DNA of 64,000 nucleotides, taken from assembly GCA_034421295.1 (NCBI GenBank), contig DAOUKM010000017.1, forward strand, positions 1 to 64,000, in the 5' to 3' direction. The DNA is from CAUZIR01 sp034421295. Its GTDB lineage: Bacteria > Chloroflexota > Dehalococcoidia > Lucifugimonadales > UBA2962. Shown one piece after another: positions 51,681-60,433 of the stretch. The position numbers and the translations under genes are program-made. Every line of letters begins with the position of its first letter. The first letter of the stretch is position 1. The notes under the pieces were generated by a model. That model was given only the letters and a program-made list of their open reading frames with translations. It did not search any database and was not told where the DNA came from.

Positions 51681-52258
51681 TCCTGCTCATAGATAACTAC
51701 GACTCATTTACCTACAACATCTACCAGTTCATGTGTGAACTGGGCGCACAGGTCGAGGTGCTCCGCAACGATGAGGCGACGATCGAGGAGATCGACCATA
51801 TGGCCCCGGAGCGCATCGTAGTGTCCCCCGGACCGAAGACGCCTTCGGAGGCCGGCATATCGGTCGACGCAATTCGCCACTTCGGTCCACGGCTTCCCGT
51901 GCTCGGGGTCTGCCTCGGGCACCAGTGCGTGGGGCAGGCCTTCGGTGGTTCGGTGGTCCCGGCCGGCGAGATAATGCATGGGAAGACCTCCCTCGTGCAC
52001 CACGACGGCCGGGGCGTGTTCGCGGGGCTTCCCAGCCCGTTCGAGGCGATCAGGTACCACTCGCTTGCCATCGACCGGGATTGCCTTCCCGGGGACCTGG
52101 AGGTCTCCGCCTGGACCGATCGGGGCGTGATAATGGGCGTTCGCCACGCCGATCACCCGGTCGAGGGGGTGCAGTTCCACCCCGAGTCGATCAAGACCGA
52201 GCACGGAAAGGCCCTCCTTAAGAACTTCATCGAGCTTCCCCAGGCCTTAGCGGGGTGA
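51677..52258 (+). CDS. trpG: Anthranilate synthase component II (glutamine amidotransferase)
   Basis: A 193-residue class I amidotransferase that supplies ammonia to TrpE. The nucleophile Cys79 is in LGVCLGHQ, the His/Glu pair in VQFHPESI, and the oxyanion-site segment in SPGPKTPSEAG. ATG 51677 overlaps the trpE stop. It could also serve a folate p-aminobenzoate synthase, as in some bacteria, but position ties it to Trp. Five bases separate it from trpD. Confidence 0.95.
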   Translation: MILLIDNYDSFTYNIYQFMCELGAQVEVLRNDEATIEEIDHMAPERIVVSPGPKTPSEAGISVDAIRHFGPRLPVLGVCLGHQCVGQAFGGSVVPAGEIMHGKTSLVHHDGRGVFAGLPSPFEAIRYHSLAIDRDCLPGDLEVSAWTDRGVIMGVRHADHPVEGVQFHPESIKTEHGKALLKNFIELPQALAG

Positions 52259-52262
52259 ACCG

Positions 52263-53276
52263 ATGATCAGGGAAGCCATCGAAAACCTCGTTGAGGGAAA
52301 GGACCTCGGCGGCGATCAGACGGCCGCAGTCATGGCCGAGATCATGGACGGTACGGCCACCCCGGCGCAGTTCGGGGCCTTTGTAACTGCGCTGCGACTC
52401 AAGGGTGAGACGCCGGAGGAGATCGCGGGAATGGCCCGCGTAATGCGCGATCGCTCCCTGCGCGTAAGCGTCCCCGGCCCGCTGGTAGACACCTGCGGAA
52501 CCGGAGGCGATTCTTCAGGGTCGTTCAACATATCGACGACCTGTGCCTTCGTCGTTGCCGGGGCCGGCGTCAAGGTCGCAAAGCACGGGAACCGGGCGAT
52601 GAGCTCCGGCTCGGGCAGCGCCGATGTGCTCGAGGCCCTGGGCGCCAAGATCGACCTCGGTCCGTCCGGGGTAGAAAAGTGCCTTAACGAGACGGGCTTC
52701 GGGTTCATGTTCGCCCAGAGGTTCCACCCCTCGATGAAGTTCGCCGCCGGCCCGAGGCGAGAGATCGGCATACGCACCGTCTTTAACATACTCGGTCCGC
52801 TGACGAACCCCGCCGGGGCACGCGCCCAGATGATCGGAGTCGCCGACCCCGCTGCCGCCCCGAAGATGGCCCGCGTGCTGGCTCTGCTCGGGTCGGAACG
52901 GGCGCTCGTTGTTCACGGAGGCGGAGGCCTCGACGAGATCAGCCTTGCCGGCGAGAGCCGCGTCTGGGAGCTCGGAGGCGGCCAGGTGCACGAGTACACC
53001 GTTGCGGCCGAGGAGATTGGCCTTTGCCGGGTGGACGCAGAGTCGATCCGCGTGGACGGTGCCGACCAGAGCGCAGCAGTCCTCAGGGACGTTCTGTCCG
53101 GTTCCAACACGCCGGCGCGGCGGGTCGTGCTGGCCAACGCCGCGGCGGCCCTGCTTGCCGCCGATCGTGTCGACTCGCTCAGCGGGGGAGTCTGTGTGGC
53201 CGCGCGGTCCATAGATTCCGGCAGCGCCGCGGGCGTCATGCAGGCCTTCGTCGACCTGAGCCGGAGCCTGGGGTAG
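52263..53276 (+). CDS. trpD: Anthranilate phosphoribosyltransferase
   Basis: A 337-residue enzyme that adds phosphoribose to anthranilate. The PRPP motif GTGGD is in VDTCGTGGDSSGSFNISTT, KHGNRAMSSGSGSADVLEALG follows, and the anthranilate-site FAQRFHPSMK and RTVFNILGPLTNPA are intact. ATG 52263. Third of the trpE-G-D-C-F block. No unusual features. Confidence 0.96.
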   Translation: MIREAIENLVEGKDLGGDQTAAVMAEIMDGTATPAQFGAFVTALRLKGETPEEIAGMARVMRDRSLRVSVPGPLVDTCGTGGDSSGSFNISTTCAFVVAGAGVKVAKHGNRAMSSGSGSADVLEALGAKIDLGPSGVEKCLNETGFGFMFAQRFHPSMKFAAGPRREIGIRTVFNILGPLTNPAGARAQMIGVADPAAAPKMARVLALLGSERALVVHGGGGLDEISLAGESRVWELGGGQVHEYTVAAEEIGLCRVDAESIRVDGADQSAAVLRDVLSGSNTPARRVVLANAAAALLAADRVDSLSGGVCVAARSIDSGSAAGVMQAFVDLSRSLG

Positions 53277-53286
53277 AGGAAAACAG

Positions 53287-54087
53287 ATGCCCTCAGCAGG
53301 TGCCCCGGACATACTCAGGCAGATCGTCGAGGTAAAGGCCCGCGAGGTCGAGCTGCTCAAGCGGGCCGTTTCCGCACCGGAGCTAGAGGCGCGGGCACAG
53401 CGCCAGCGGCCCCCCCTGAATCTGGCGGGCGCCCTAACCGGCGGAGAGATGCGAATAATCGCCGAGATAAAGAAACGCTCCCCGGCCAAGGGCGATCTTC
53501 GGACTGACCTGGACGTGGCGGCGCTCGCGGGCGATTACATCCGCGGGGGTGCGGCGGCCATCTCCGTCCTTACCAACGCCGACCACTTCGGCGGCAGCGT
53601 CGATGACCTGGCAACGGTCGCCGAGCTCGCCCACGCTCACCAGGTACCGGTGCTGCGCAAGGAGTTCATTTTCGATCCCTACCAGGTGATCGAGGCCAGG
53701 GCCTACGGCGCCGACGCCATACTGCTGATAGTGGCCATGCTGGAGCCTGATGAGCTTTCGAGCCTTAAGCAGCTGTCCGAGAGGATGTGGATGCAGGCGC
53801 TCGTCGAGGTGCACGATGAGGCAGAGCTGGAGATGGCCCTTGGGGCCGGCGCCGAGATCATCGGCATCAATAACCGGGACCTGCGAACGTTCGTCACCGA
53901 CCTTGCTACCACGGAGCGCCTGGCGGGCCGGGTGCCGCCCGGAAAGCTAGTCGTCGGAGAGAGCGGGATCCATGGGCGGGAGGACCTCGGCCGCATAGCA
54001 GCCGCGGGCGCCCACGCCGCACTCATAGGTGAATCACTGGTGCTCGCTGCGGATCCGGTCGCAGAGATCAGGAGCCTGCTCGCATGA
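53287..54087 (+). CDS. trpC: Indole-3-glycerol-phosphate synthase
   Basis: A 266-residue TIM-barrel enzyme closing the indole ring. It has AEIKKRSPAKGDLRTDLD (the catalytic Lys region), AISVLTNADHFGGSVDDL, VLRKEFIFDPYQVIEARAYG with catalytic Glu/Lys, EVHDEAELEMAL and GINNRDLRTF. ATG 53287. It overlaps trpF by four bases. A full-length single-domain TrpC, not fused to TrpF. Confidence 0.95.
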   Translation: MPSAGAPDILRQIVEVKAREVELLKRAVSAPELEARAQRQRPPLNLAGALTGGEMRIIAEIKKRSPAKGDLRTDLDVAALAGDYIRGGAAAISVLTNADHFGGSVDDLATVAELAHAHQVPVLRKEFIFDPYQVIEARAYGADAILLIVAMLEPDELSSLKQLSERMWMQALVEVHDEAELEMALGAGAEIIGINNRDLRTFVTDLATTERLAGRVPPGKLVVGESGIHGREDLGRIAAAGAHAALIGESLVLAADPVAEIRSLLA

Positions 54088-54758
54088 CGCTGGTAAAGAT
54101 CTGCGGCCTCAAGGATCCGGTCACCGCCTCGGTCGCAGCGGACGCGGGGGCGGACCTGATGGGCTTTGTATTCGTCCAGGGTGTCAGGCGTCAGCTCACC
54201 CCCGAAGGCGGCGCCGCCATCATCTCCCGATATCGCAGGGCACGCCGGTGCCCCGGCCCCGGCCTGGTCGGGCTGTTTGCGAATCAGCCGGCAGGCTTCG
54301 TGAACGAGGTGGCGCGGACCTGTCGGCTGGACTTTGTACAGCTGTGCGGCGATGAGGGCCCCGACTACTGGCAGCGCATGGACACGGCGGTCATAAGGCA
54401 GATCAAGGTGCGAGTGGACGAGCCCGGGATGGACGACATCACGGGCCGGCTGCTTGAGGACGTGGATCGCGTCCACGGCGCCGGCCACAGGCCCTTGCTG
54501 GATGCCTACGAGCCCGGCCAGCTCGGCGGCACCGGCATGACCTTCGATTGGTCGATCGCCAGGGCCATCGCGGCCAGCCGGAAAATCATTCTCGCAGGCG
54601 GTTTGACACCGGATAACGTCGGCGCCGCGATCGAATCGGTCGCACCCTGGGCCGTAGACGTTTCGAGCGGTGTGGAAACCGATGGGGAAAAGGACCACTC
54701 CAAGATAAGGGCGTTCCTTGAGGCCGCCCGCGCGGCGGATGATGTCTTGACACCCTGA
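54084..54758 (+). CDS. trpF: Phosphoribosylanthranilate isomerase
   Basis: A 224-residue TIM barrel. The catalytic Cys is in KICGLKDPVTA, the aspartate in PWAVDVSSGVET, and AGGLTPDNVGAAI is the phosphate site. The ATG overlaps the trpC stop (ATGA). The trp operon ends here in this window: trpB and trpA are not present downstream, where unrelated VOC and RidA genes follow after about 95 bp. The order of reactions means TrpF acts before TrpC. Confidence 0.94.
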   Translation: MTLVKICGLKDPVTASVAADAGADLMGFVFVQGVRRQLTPEGGAAIISRYRRARRCPGPGLVGLFANQPAGFVNEVARTCRLDFVQLCGDEGPDYWQRMDTAVIRQIKVRVDEPGMDDITGRLLEDVDRVHGAGHRPLLDAYEPGQLGGTGMTFDWSIARAIAASRKIILAGGLTPDNVGAAIESVAPWAVDVSSGVETDGEKDHSKIRAFLEAARAADDVLTP

Positions 54759-54853
54759 GCGGCAGTCGCCTAGCCTGAGCGCCGCACCCGCCCGCCTGCA
54801 GGCATGCCCGCCGGACCCGGCGGGGTGGGACTAAGAAGCTTCGGGGGGGACAC

Positions 54854-55246
54854 TTGGCTTACGAATTCAACCACGTCCATATCAAGGCCGAGGACCCGGC
54901 CGCCGTTGCCGACTGGTATGGCAGGGCGTTCGGCTTTACGGTCGCCAACGACTGGACACGGGAGTTCGGCGACCGCTTCATCGCCTGCGACACCGTCGAC
55001 GGGGTTCGGGTCAACATCTCCAACGCCCGGACGGGGGAGGATCTCGGAGAGGGCGACCACGGCGCGCACTACGGCATAGAGCACTTCGGCGTGAACGTCG
55101 ACGATGTCGATGCCGAGATCGAGCGCCTCGGGGGCCTTGGGGCTGAACTGCTAGAGGGCCCCATCGATGTGGCGGGAGGTCTTCGCATAGCCTTCGTAAA
55201 ATGTCCCCAGGACACAAGGGTCGAGTTGCTCCAGCTGCCCGGGTAG
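54854..55246 (+). CDS. VOC-family (glyoxalase/dioxygenase fold) protein
   Basis: A 130-residue vicinal-oxygen-chelate protein. It has FNHVHIKAEDPAAVADWYGR with the first metal His, FGFTVANDW, and the second half HYGIEHFGVNVDDVDAEIER with C-terminal VELLQLPG carrying a glutamate ligand. The start is TTG 54854 after a purine-rich GGGGGGGA. It could be an isomerase, lyase or resistance protein. First of a closely packed set (VOC, RidA, HIT, HD, ADH). Confidence 0.85.
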   Translation: MAYEFNHVHIKAEDPAAVADWYGRAFGFTVANDWTREFGDRFIACDTVDGVRVNISNARTGEDLGEGDHGAHYGIEHFGVNVDDVDAEIERLGGLGAELLEGPIDVAGGLRIAFVKCPQDTRVELLQLPG

Positions 55247-55261
55247 GGCTGGGCTGACGCC

Positions 55262-55654
55262 GTGGCAAGGCAGGTTTTTTCTCCCGATCCATCAGGTGGT
55301 CCCTCCGGGTTTTCCCCCGCCGCCGGCGTGGGCGGAACGGTCTTTGTGTCCGGCCAGGTAGCACTGGATGGGGAGGGAAATCTGGTCGGTCAGGGAGACT
55401 GCGGCGCCCAGGCCGAGCAGTGCCTGCGCAACATCGGGGCGGCCCTTACGGCAGCCGGTGCAGACTGGGACGACGTTGTAAAGCTGACTACGTTCCTGGT
55501 GGACGCGTCGGACTACCAGGCCTATGCAGACGCCAGGCTGAGGATGTTTCCCTCGGGTGGACCTGCCTCCAGCACCGTCATCATCGCGGCGCTGGTAAAG
55601 CCGGAGTTCCTCATCGAGATTGAGGCGGTGGCCATCGTCGCCGACCGGGACTAG
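55262..55654 (+). CDS. RidA/YjgF-family imine deaminase
   Basis: A 130-residue RidA-type protein that clears reactive enamine/imine intermediates made by PLP enzymes. It has FSPDPSGGPSGFSPAAGVGG, VSGQVALDGEGNLVGQGDCG, QAEQCLRNIGAALTAAGADW and the C-terminal PASSTVIIAALVKPEFLIEI. The catalytic Arg of RidA proper falls where this protein has Ser-Ser-Thr, so it may belong to a non-deaminating subgroup. GTG 55262, 16 bp after the VOC stop. Confidence 0.85.
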   Translation: MARQVFSPDPSGGPSGFSPAAGVGGTVFVSGQVALDGEGNLVGQGDCGAQAEQCLRNIGAALTAAGADWDDVVKLTTFLVDASDYQAYADARLRMFPSGGPASSTVIIAALVKPEFLIEIEAVAIVADRD

Positions 55655-55667
55655 GCCTGGCGTAGCG

Positions 55668-56018
55668 ATGACCGACGAGGAGAGATGCATATTCTGCAAG
55701 ATAGCGCGCGGCCAGTTACCGGGCGAGTTCTTGCACTGTGATGAGGTCTGCTTTGTGATCCGGGACATCGCGCCGTCGGCCCGGGTGCACCTGCTGGTGA
55801 TACCCAACGACCACTTCACCCACCTGGAGAACCTGACCGAAGATGCAGAGCCGATGGTGGGTCATCTGGCGGCGGTCGCCCACAAGGTCGCCGCGGCTGA
55901 AGGGGTCTCAGAGTCCGGCTATCGTCTGGTGGTAAACCAGAGGGACGACGCCGGGCAGGTGGTCGACCACCTGCACATGCACGTCCTCGGCGGTGAGAAG
56001 CTTGGGAGCATGGTGTAG
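55668..56018 (+). CDS. HIT-family nucleotide hydrolase
   Basis: A 116-residue histidine-triad protein that hydrolyses AMP-linked substrates. It has CIFCKIARGQLPGE (paired cysteines, zinc-type HIT), FVIRDIAPSARVHLLVIP, and the catalytic triad DHLHMHVLGG (H-x-H-x-H). ATG 55668 fits the family start. One base of its stop overlaps the start of the HD gene. The downstream HD protein may act on Ap4A, so the two could share a role. Confidence 0.93.
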   Translation: MTDEERCIFCKIARGQLPGEFLHCDEVCFVIRDIAPSARVHLLVIPNDHFTHLENLTEDAEPMVGHLAAVAHKVAAAEGVSESGYRLVVNQRDDAGQVVDHLHMHVLGGEKLGSMV

Positions 56019-56584
56019 TGCCGTCTCTCACAGTCCTCGTTGCAAAACAGTTCAATAACCTGCCGCGCTCGCTGCAGGTGCACATGAACCGCACCCGTAT
56101 CCTGGCCTCTGAGCTGGCCGAGCGACACGGGGTTCCCGTAGAGCCCAGCGATCTGGCAGCCTCGACCCATGACCTGCTGAAGGCCGAGGCGGACCACGTT
56201 CTCGTGGAGATGGCACAGAGATACGGCGTCGAGATAGGGCCTCTCGAGAGGGAGAGGCCGATGCTCTTGCATGGCCCGGTTGCGGCTGCATGGATGGAGA
56301 TCGAGGGAGGCCTCGAGGACGAGAGGGTGGCCAATGCCGTCCGCTGGCACACCTATGGCTGGCCGGAGATGGATGGAGTCGGCAAGGTCGTGTTCATCGC
56401 CGACAAGGTCGAACCGTGGAAGGTGGACGCGGACCCGTCGCTCGGGCCGATACGGCAGCTTGCCGACTCGGATCTGGATGCGGCGGTAATCGCGATCCTG
56501 GAAAAGCGCGAGGCCGATTTCGCCGAGAAGGGCAGGTCGCCGCATCCGCAAAGCCTCGCCCTGCTGCAAAGGCTTAAAGGCTAG
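56018..56584 (+). CDS. HD-domain protein, YqeK (Ap4A hydrolase)-like
   Basis: A 188-residue HD-superfamily phosphohydrolase. It has VHMNRTRILASELAERHG (first His), STHDLLK with the HD pair, LLHGPVAAAW and WHTYGWPEMDGVGKVVFIAD with KVEP. This order matches YqeK, which splits diadenosine tetraphosphate symmetrically. GTG 56018 begins in the HIT stop codon. Adjacent to HIT, it gives a plausible nucleotide-alarmone clearing pair. YqeK is usually next to nadD, which is not here. Confidence 0.82.
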   Translation: MPSLTVLVAKQFNNLPRSLQVHMNRTRILASELAERHGVPVEPSDLAASTHDLLKAEADHVLVEMAQRYGVEIGPLERERPMLLHGPVAAAWMEIEGGLEDERVANAVRWHTYGWPEMDGVGKVVFIADKVEPWKVDADPSLGPIRQLADSDLDAAVIAILEKREADFAEKGRSPHPQSLALLQRLKG

Positions 56585-56588
56585 CCGG

Positions 56589-57671
56589 ATGAGGGCCGCC
56601 CTTCTGCGCAGACCGCACGTGCCCGTCGAGATCGAGCAGGTTGACCTGGACGATCCGGGCCCCGGGGAGGTCCGGGTTGGCATGGTCGCCGCCGGCGTCT
56701 GCCGCAGCGACCTGCACAGGCTGAGCGGCCACACGGTCGTAAAGACGCTTCCGTTCATTCTGGGTCACGAGGGGGCGGGCATCGTGGAGAAGGTGGGAGA
56801 GGGCGTGAGCTCGGTATCCCCCGGGGACCACGTGGTGATGTCCCTGACCGCCCAGTGCGGCCGCTGCCGCAACTGCACGGACGGCAGGCCCAACCTGTGC
56901 GAGTGGCATGCCCTGGGCACCGGGCGAATGCCGGATGGTACGCGCCGCTTCAGCCAGGACGGAGAACCTGTCTTCGCGGACCTGGCCGCGTTCTCGGAAG
57001 GAACCGTTGTAGCCGAGGGTTACCTGGTCAAGGTGAGGGAGGACGTCCCGCTCCAAAAGGCGTGCCTTGTCGGTTGTGGGGTAATGACCGGGATAGGCGC
57101 CGTCGTCAACAGGGCGAAGGTCGAGCCCGGTGCGACGACGGTCGTGGTCGGCTGCGGAGGCGTCGGACTCAATGTCGTCCAGGGCTGCTCGCTTGCGTCG
57201 GCATCCAAGATCATCGCCGTGGACAATGTCGAGGCCAAGCTACACCTTGCAGAGTCGGTGGGAGCGACCCACCTGGTCAATTCGGCAAAGGTGGATGCGC
57301 TCACCGAGATCGATCGCCTCACCGGCGGCGGCGCCGACTATTCGTTCGAGGTCGTTGGAGTCCCTGAGACCCTGAGGATGGCGTTCTCGGCGATCAGGCC
57401 GGGTGGCACAGCCGTCATGGTGGGCCTTCCCGCCCAGGAGGCCGAGATCTCGGTGCCCGGCCGCGCGCTCTTTTTCGATCGGACGCTCATGGGCACCTTC
57501 TACGGAGCCGCTCGTCCTCGCCAGGACTTTCAATGGATCCTGGACATGTACATGGACGGCCGCCTGAAGCTGGACGAGCTTGCGACCAGGGTACGCCCGC
57601 TGGATGAACTGAACGAGGCCTTCGAGGACATGGAGATGGGCACCGCCGCCCGCACCGTCCTCACCTTCTGA
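56589..57671 (+). CDS. Zinc-dependent alcohol dehydrogenase (MDR family), second copy
   Basis: A 360-residue zinc ADH. It has GVCRSDLHRLSGH, LGHEGAGIVEKVGEG, the four-cysteine structural site CGRCRNCTDGRPNLC, VVGCGGVGLNVVQG, and VDNVEAKLHLAESVGAT. It matches the ADH at 7632-8726 in architecture, including the longer insert after the structural zinc lobe, and both likely belong to a paralogous family with different substrates. Starts at ATG 56589, five bases after the HD gene stop. Last gene of the run. Confidence 0.92.
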   Translation: MRAALLRRPHVPVEIEQVDLDDPGPGEVRVGMVAAGVCRSDLHRLSGHTVVKTLPFILGHEGAGIVEKVGEGVSSVSPGDHVVMSLTAQCGRCRNCTDGRPNLCEWHALGTGRMPDGTRRFSQDGEPVFADLAAFSEGTVVAEGYLVKVREDVPLQKACLVGCGVMTGIGAVVNRAKVEPGATTVVVGCGGVGLNVVQGCSLASASKIIAVDNVEAKLHLAESVGATHLVNSAKVDALTEIDRLTGGGADYSFEVVGVPETLRMAFSAIRPGGTAVMVGLPAQEAEISVPGRALFFDRTLMGTFYGAARPRQDFQWILDMYMDGRLKLDELATRVRPLDELNEAFEDMEMGTAARTVLTF

Positions 57672-57726
57672 CCGGCGGGCTGACCGGCGGGGCCCGGATC
57701 GGTTGTCCCCGCCCCGACGAGGGAGA

Positions 57727-58782
57727 TCAGCCGTCGGGTCGGACCAGCGGGCCCAGCTCGCTGGCGAGGTTGAACAGCAGGGGCAGGCCGCCGGTGTGGA
57801 AGAACACCGAGGTGTCGCCCGGCCCGGTGCGTCCCCGCCGAACGTCGTCTATCAGGGCGGCGAAGCCCTTGCCGGTGTAAACGGGGTCCAGCAGCAGCCC
57901 GTCGGTCCGCGCGGCGATCTCGATCGCCTCCATGCCCGCCTGGGACGGCACGCCGTAGCCCTCACCAACGTAGTCGTCACGATTGTCGATATCACCGGCG
58001 CTCACAGATATGTCGATTCCCAGAAAGTCGGCCGCCACGTTCACTCCATCGGCAACGACCCGGGCGGCCCCGCCGTCAACGTAGTCGACGGCCGAGCCCA
58101 CCACGCGTGCGGGGAGGCCGAGCGCCCTTATGGCCAGCTCCAGCCCGGGCTGCCCTTTGCCGGTGGATGTTATGTATAGGGACAGGCGGCCCGCGTCGAC
58201 CCCGCGCCCATCCAGCTGGCTGAGCAGCTCTAGCGTAGCGTCCACATAGGCCATGGCCGACGTGATCGGGAACAGGGGGCTGTCGCTTATCACCCAGGGT
58301 CTCCTGCCCACGGCCTCGAGCTCGGCCACGACCCCGTCGATCGCCGCACGCTGCCCGGCCGCGTCGCCGCCGAACACCACCCTTGCCCCGAGCAGGTAGT
58401 TAACCAGCAGATTCCCCGTGATCACGTCCGGACGCTGGCCCTTGAGAACCAGCACCGTCTCCAGGCCATGCCGGTTTGCAGCGGCCGCGGTCTGGCGGGC
58501 TGAATTCGACAGGACGTCGAGTCCCATGATGACGGTGTCCGCCTCCTTCCCGAGAGCCTCGGCCATTCGGAACTCCAGGTTGCGCACCTTGTTGCCGCCG
58601 AGCGCAAGCCCGGTCAGGTCGTCACGCTTTACCAGGACGGTCGGTCCACCGAGCCTCTCGGCAAGACGTGGCATGTCCTCCAGTGGCGTCGGCAGGAGGG
58701 CGAGGGGCACCCTGGGGATCCGGTCGATGCGGCCCCTGAGCTCCTGCCGTGATAGCGGGGGAATCGTCAGGCCCGCGGACAT
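57727..58782 (-). CDS. D-cysteine desulfhydrase/ACC deaminase-like PLP enzyme
   Basis: A 351-residue fold-type II PLP enzyme. The cofactor lysine is in LALGGNKVRNLEF, with VLVKRDDLTG, the SNSARQTAAAANRHGLE loop and C-terminal FFHTGGLPLLF. It matches the D-cysteine desulfhydrase/1-aminocyclopropane-carboxylate deaminase family, which releases ammonia from D-cysteine or ACC. ATG 58782 is chosen; the extra 41 codons to 58905 are proline-rich and overlap the PAS gene. D-amino-acid use would fit the deacylase at 3534. Confidence 0.9.
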   Translation of the reverse strand: MSAGLTIPPLSRQELRGRIDRIPRVPLALLPTPLEDMPRLAERLGGPTVLVKRDDLTGLALGGNKVRNLEFRMAEALGKEADTVIMGLDVLSNSARQTAAAANRHGLETVLVLKGQRPDVITGNLLVNYLLGARVVFGGDAAGQRAAIDGVVAELEAVGRRPWVISDSPLFPITSAMAYVDATLELLSQLDGRGVDAGRLSLYITSTGKGQPGLELAIRALGLPARVVGSAVDYVDGGAARVVADGVNVAADFLGIDISVSAGDIDNRDDYVGEGYGVPSQAGMEAIEIAARTDGLLLDPVYTGKGFAALIDDVRRGRTGPGDTSVFFHTGGLPLLFNLASELGPLVRPDG

Positions 58783-58870
58783 GTCAGTCTCCGGATTCGG
58801 TAAGGGGTCCGGGATAGGTCCCCGGAGGTCATCGCGGTCCGGGAGGGGCGGACCCGGCGCCGATGGCCGG

Positions 58871-59407
58871 TCAGTTGGCTCCGGGGATGCCCAGCTGGGC
58901 GGCAAGGCGCCTTCGCTGGCGCTCGCAATCCCGCAGCGCGGTCTTGAGGCGCTCCTCTTCCGTTACGTCCATGTAGTATCCGATGGCGGCTCGCCGGCTA
59001 CCGTAGTAGAAGAAGGTGATCCCTCCGACGATCCAGCGAATATCGCCGCTGCGCGTTCGGATCCTGAACTTGTAGGGGACCTTGCGCCTCCCGCGCAGCA
59101 TGTCCCTTGCCGCCTTGCTGACCTTGTCACGGTCCCCGTGAACCACCAGGAACAGCGGGCTCTTGCCGATCAGTTCACCGTGCGGATAGCCGGTGCTCTG
59201 CTGAAAGTACAGGTTGGTCAGGCTGAACAGTCCTTCTTCGACCACGTAGACGCCCACGGGTGAATTGGAGAACATGGACAGGAACATCTGCGAGGCGAGG
59301 GAGTCAAAGTCAGAGTAGTCGCGACGCAGGCGATCCAGATCCGGCGGCGCCTGGCGTCCGGAGTTACCCTGCACTGCGGTCGTATCCACTCTTTCGGACT
59401 CTTCCAT
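58871..59407 (-). CDS. Stand-alone PAS-domain protein
   Basis: A 178-residue soluble protein with a single PAS fold. It has FLSMFSNSPVGVYVVEEGLF, NLYFQQSTGYPHGELIG (typical YxxxELIG), the PAC-like PYKFRIRTRSGDIRWIVGG and YYMDVTEEERLKTALRDCER with a C-terminal coiled coil. No kinase, GGDEF or HTH output domain follows. ATG 59407 is the most likely start. It may be an adaptor sensing a ligand or redox state. Partners unknown. Confidence 0.82.
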   Translation of the reverse strand: MEESERVDTTAVQGNSGRQAPPDLDRLRRDYSDFDSLASQMFLSMFSNSPVGVYVVEEGLFSLTNLYFQQSTGYPHGELIGKSPLFLVVHGDRDKVSKAARDMLRGRRKVPYKFRIRTRSGDIRWIVGGITFFYYGSRRAAIGYYMDVTEEERLKTALRDCERQRRRLAAQLGIPGAN

Positions 59408-59550
59408 AACCCTGACGCTATCTGATTTGCTGGGGGCTCCCGGCCGCATGTGTCGGCGACCTCGAATGCCCGGCCGGTTCCGTGCCTCCCTGCCTAGCCC
59501 ACCATCCCCGGCTGGATCGTATGCCCGTGTGCGAATATTATCACCCCGAC

Positions 59551-60369
59551 ATGGCCACCCTGCACATCGTCGCAACCCCGATAGGCAACTTGGGGGACCT
59601 GTCGGCTCGCGCGATAGAGGTCCTGGCATCGGTTGATCTCATAGCGGCCGAGGACACCCGGGTAACCCGGCGCCTGCTGAGCCGCCACGGAATCTCCACG
59701 CGGCTAACCAGCTACCACGAGCACAGCCCCGCCTCAAGACTCGACAGCCTTCTGGCGTCGCTGGCGGAAGGCGACGTTGCGGTTGTGTGTGATGCTGGCA
59801 CGCCCGGCATCAGCGACGCCGGGCGCGAGCTGGTGCGCGCCGCCGCCGCCGCCGGTGCCTGCGTGGTCGCCGTGCCGGGCCCCTCGGCGGTCACGTCCGC
59901 GGTGTCATTATCGGGTCTGGCGATCGGCGGCTTCGTATTCCTGGGCTTTTTGCCCAGGGCGCGGGGTGAGCGCCGTGCGCTGCTGGCCGACAGGGCGGAA
60001 GAGAGGCTCGCGCTGGTCACATTCGAGGCAGCAAGGCGCCTTCGCTCGTCGCTGTCCGACATGCTGGAGGTGCTGGGCGATAGGCAGATCGCCGTGTGCA
60101 GGGAGATTACCAAGATCCACGAGGAGGTGTTCCGCGGACCGATATCCGGGGCGCTGGACCACTTTACGCAGCCCAGGGGCGAGTTGACGCTGGTGGTGGA
60201 GGGGGCCCGGGGCCGCCCCTCGGACCCCGGCGCGCTCGAGGAGGAGGCGGTTCGAATGCTCGCACTGCTGCGATCCGGGGGTTCCAGCGGACGTGACGCC
60301 GTTTCCGAGGTCACCCGCGCCACCGGCCTTGCCAAGCGCCGCGTGTACGAGCTATGGCGGGGCGGATGA
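59551..60369 (+). CDS. rsmI: 16S rRNA (cytidine(1402)-2'-O)-methyltransferase
   Basis: A 272-residue tetrapyrrole-methylase-fold rRNA methyltransferase acting on C1402 near the decoding centre. It has LHIVATPIGNLGDLS, LIAAEDTRVTRRLLSRHG, VVCDAGTPGISDAGRELV, VPGPSAVTSAVSLSG and FLPRARGERRALL. A C-terminal helix pair (VSEVTRATGLAKRRVYEL) is typical. ATG 59551 is the family start; longer frames are upstream noise. Followed by metG after about 65 bp. Confidence 0.95.
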   Translation: MATLHIVATPIGNLGDLSARAIEVLASVDLIAAEDTRVTRRLLSRHGISTRLTSYHEHSPASRLDSLLASLAEGDVAVVCDAGTPGISDAGRELVRAAAAAGACVVAVPGPSAVTSAVSLSGLAIGGFVFLGFLPRARGERRALLADRAEERLALVTFEAARRLRSSLSDMLEVLGDRQIAVCREITKIHEEVFRGPISGALDHFTQPRGELTLVVEGARGRPSDPGALEEEAVRMLALLRSGGSSGRDAVSEVTRATGLAKRRVYELWRGG

Positions 60370-60433
60370 TACCATTCGAGTGTGAGTTGGCTCCGGGCCG
60401 CGTTTCGGGCTGCGGACCCGCCCTGACCCGCTG

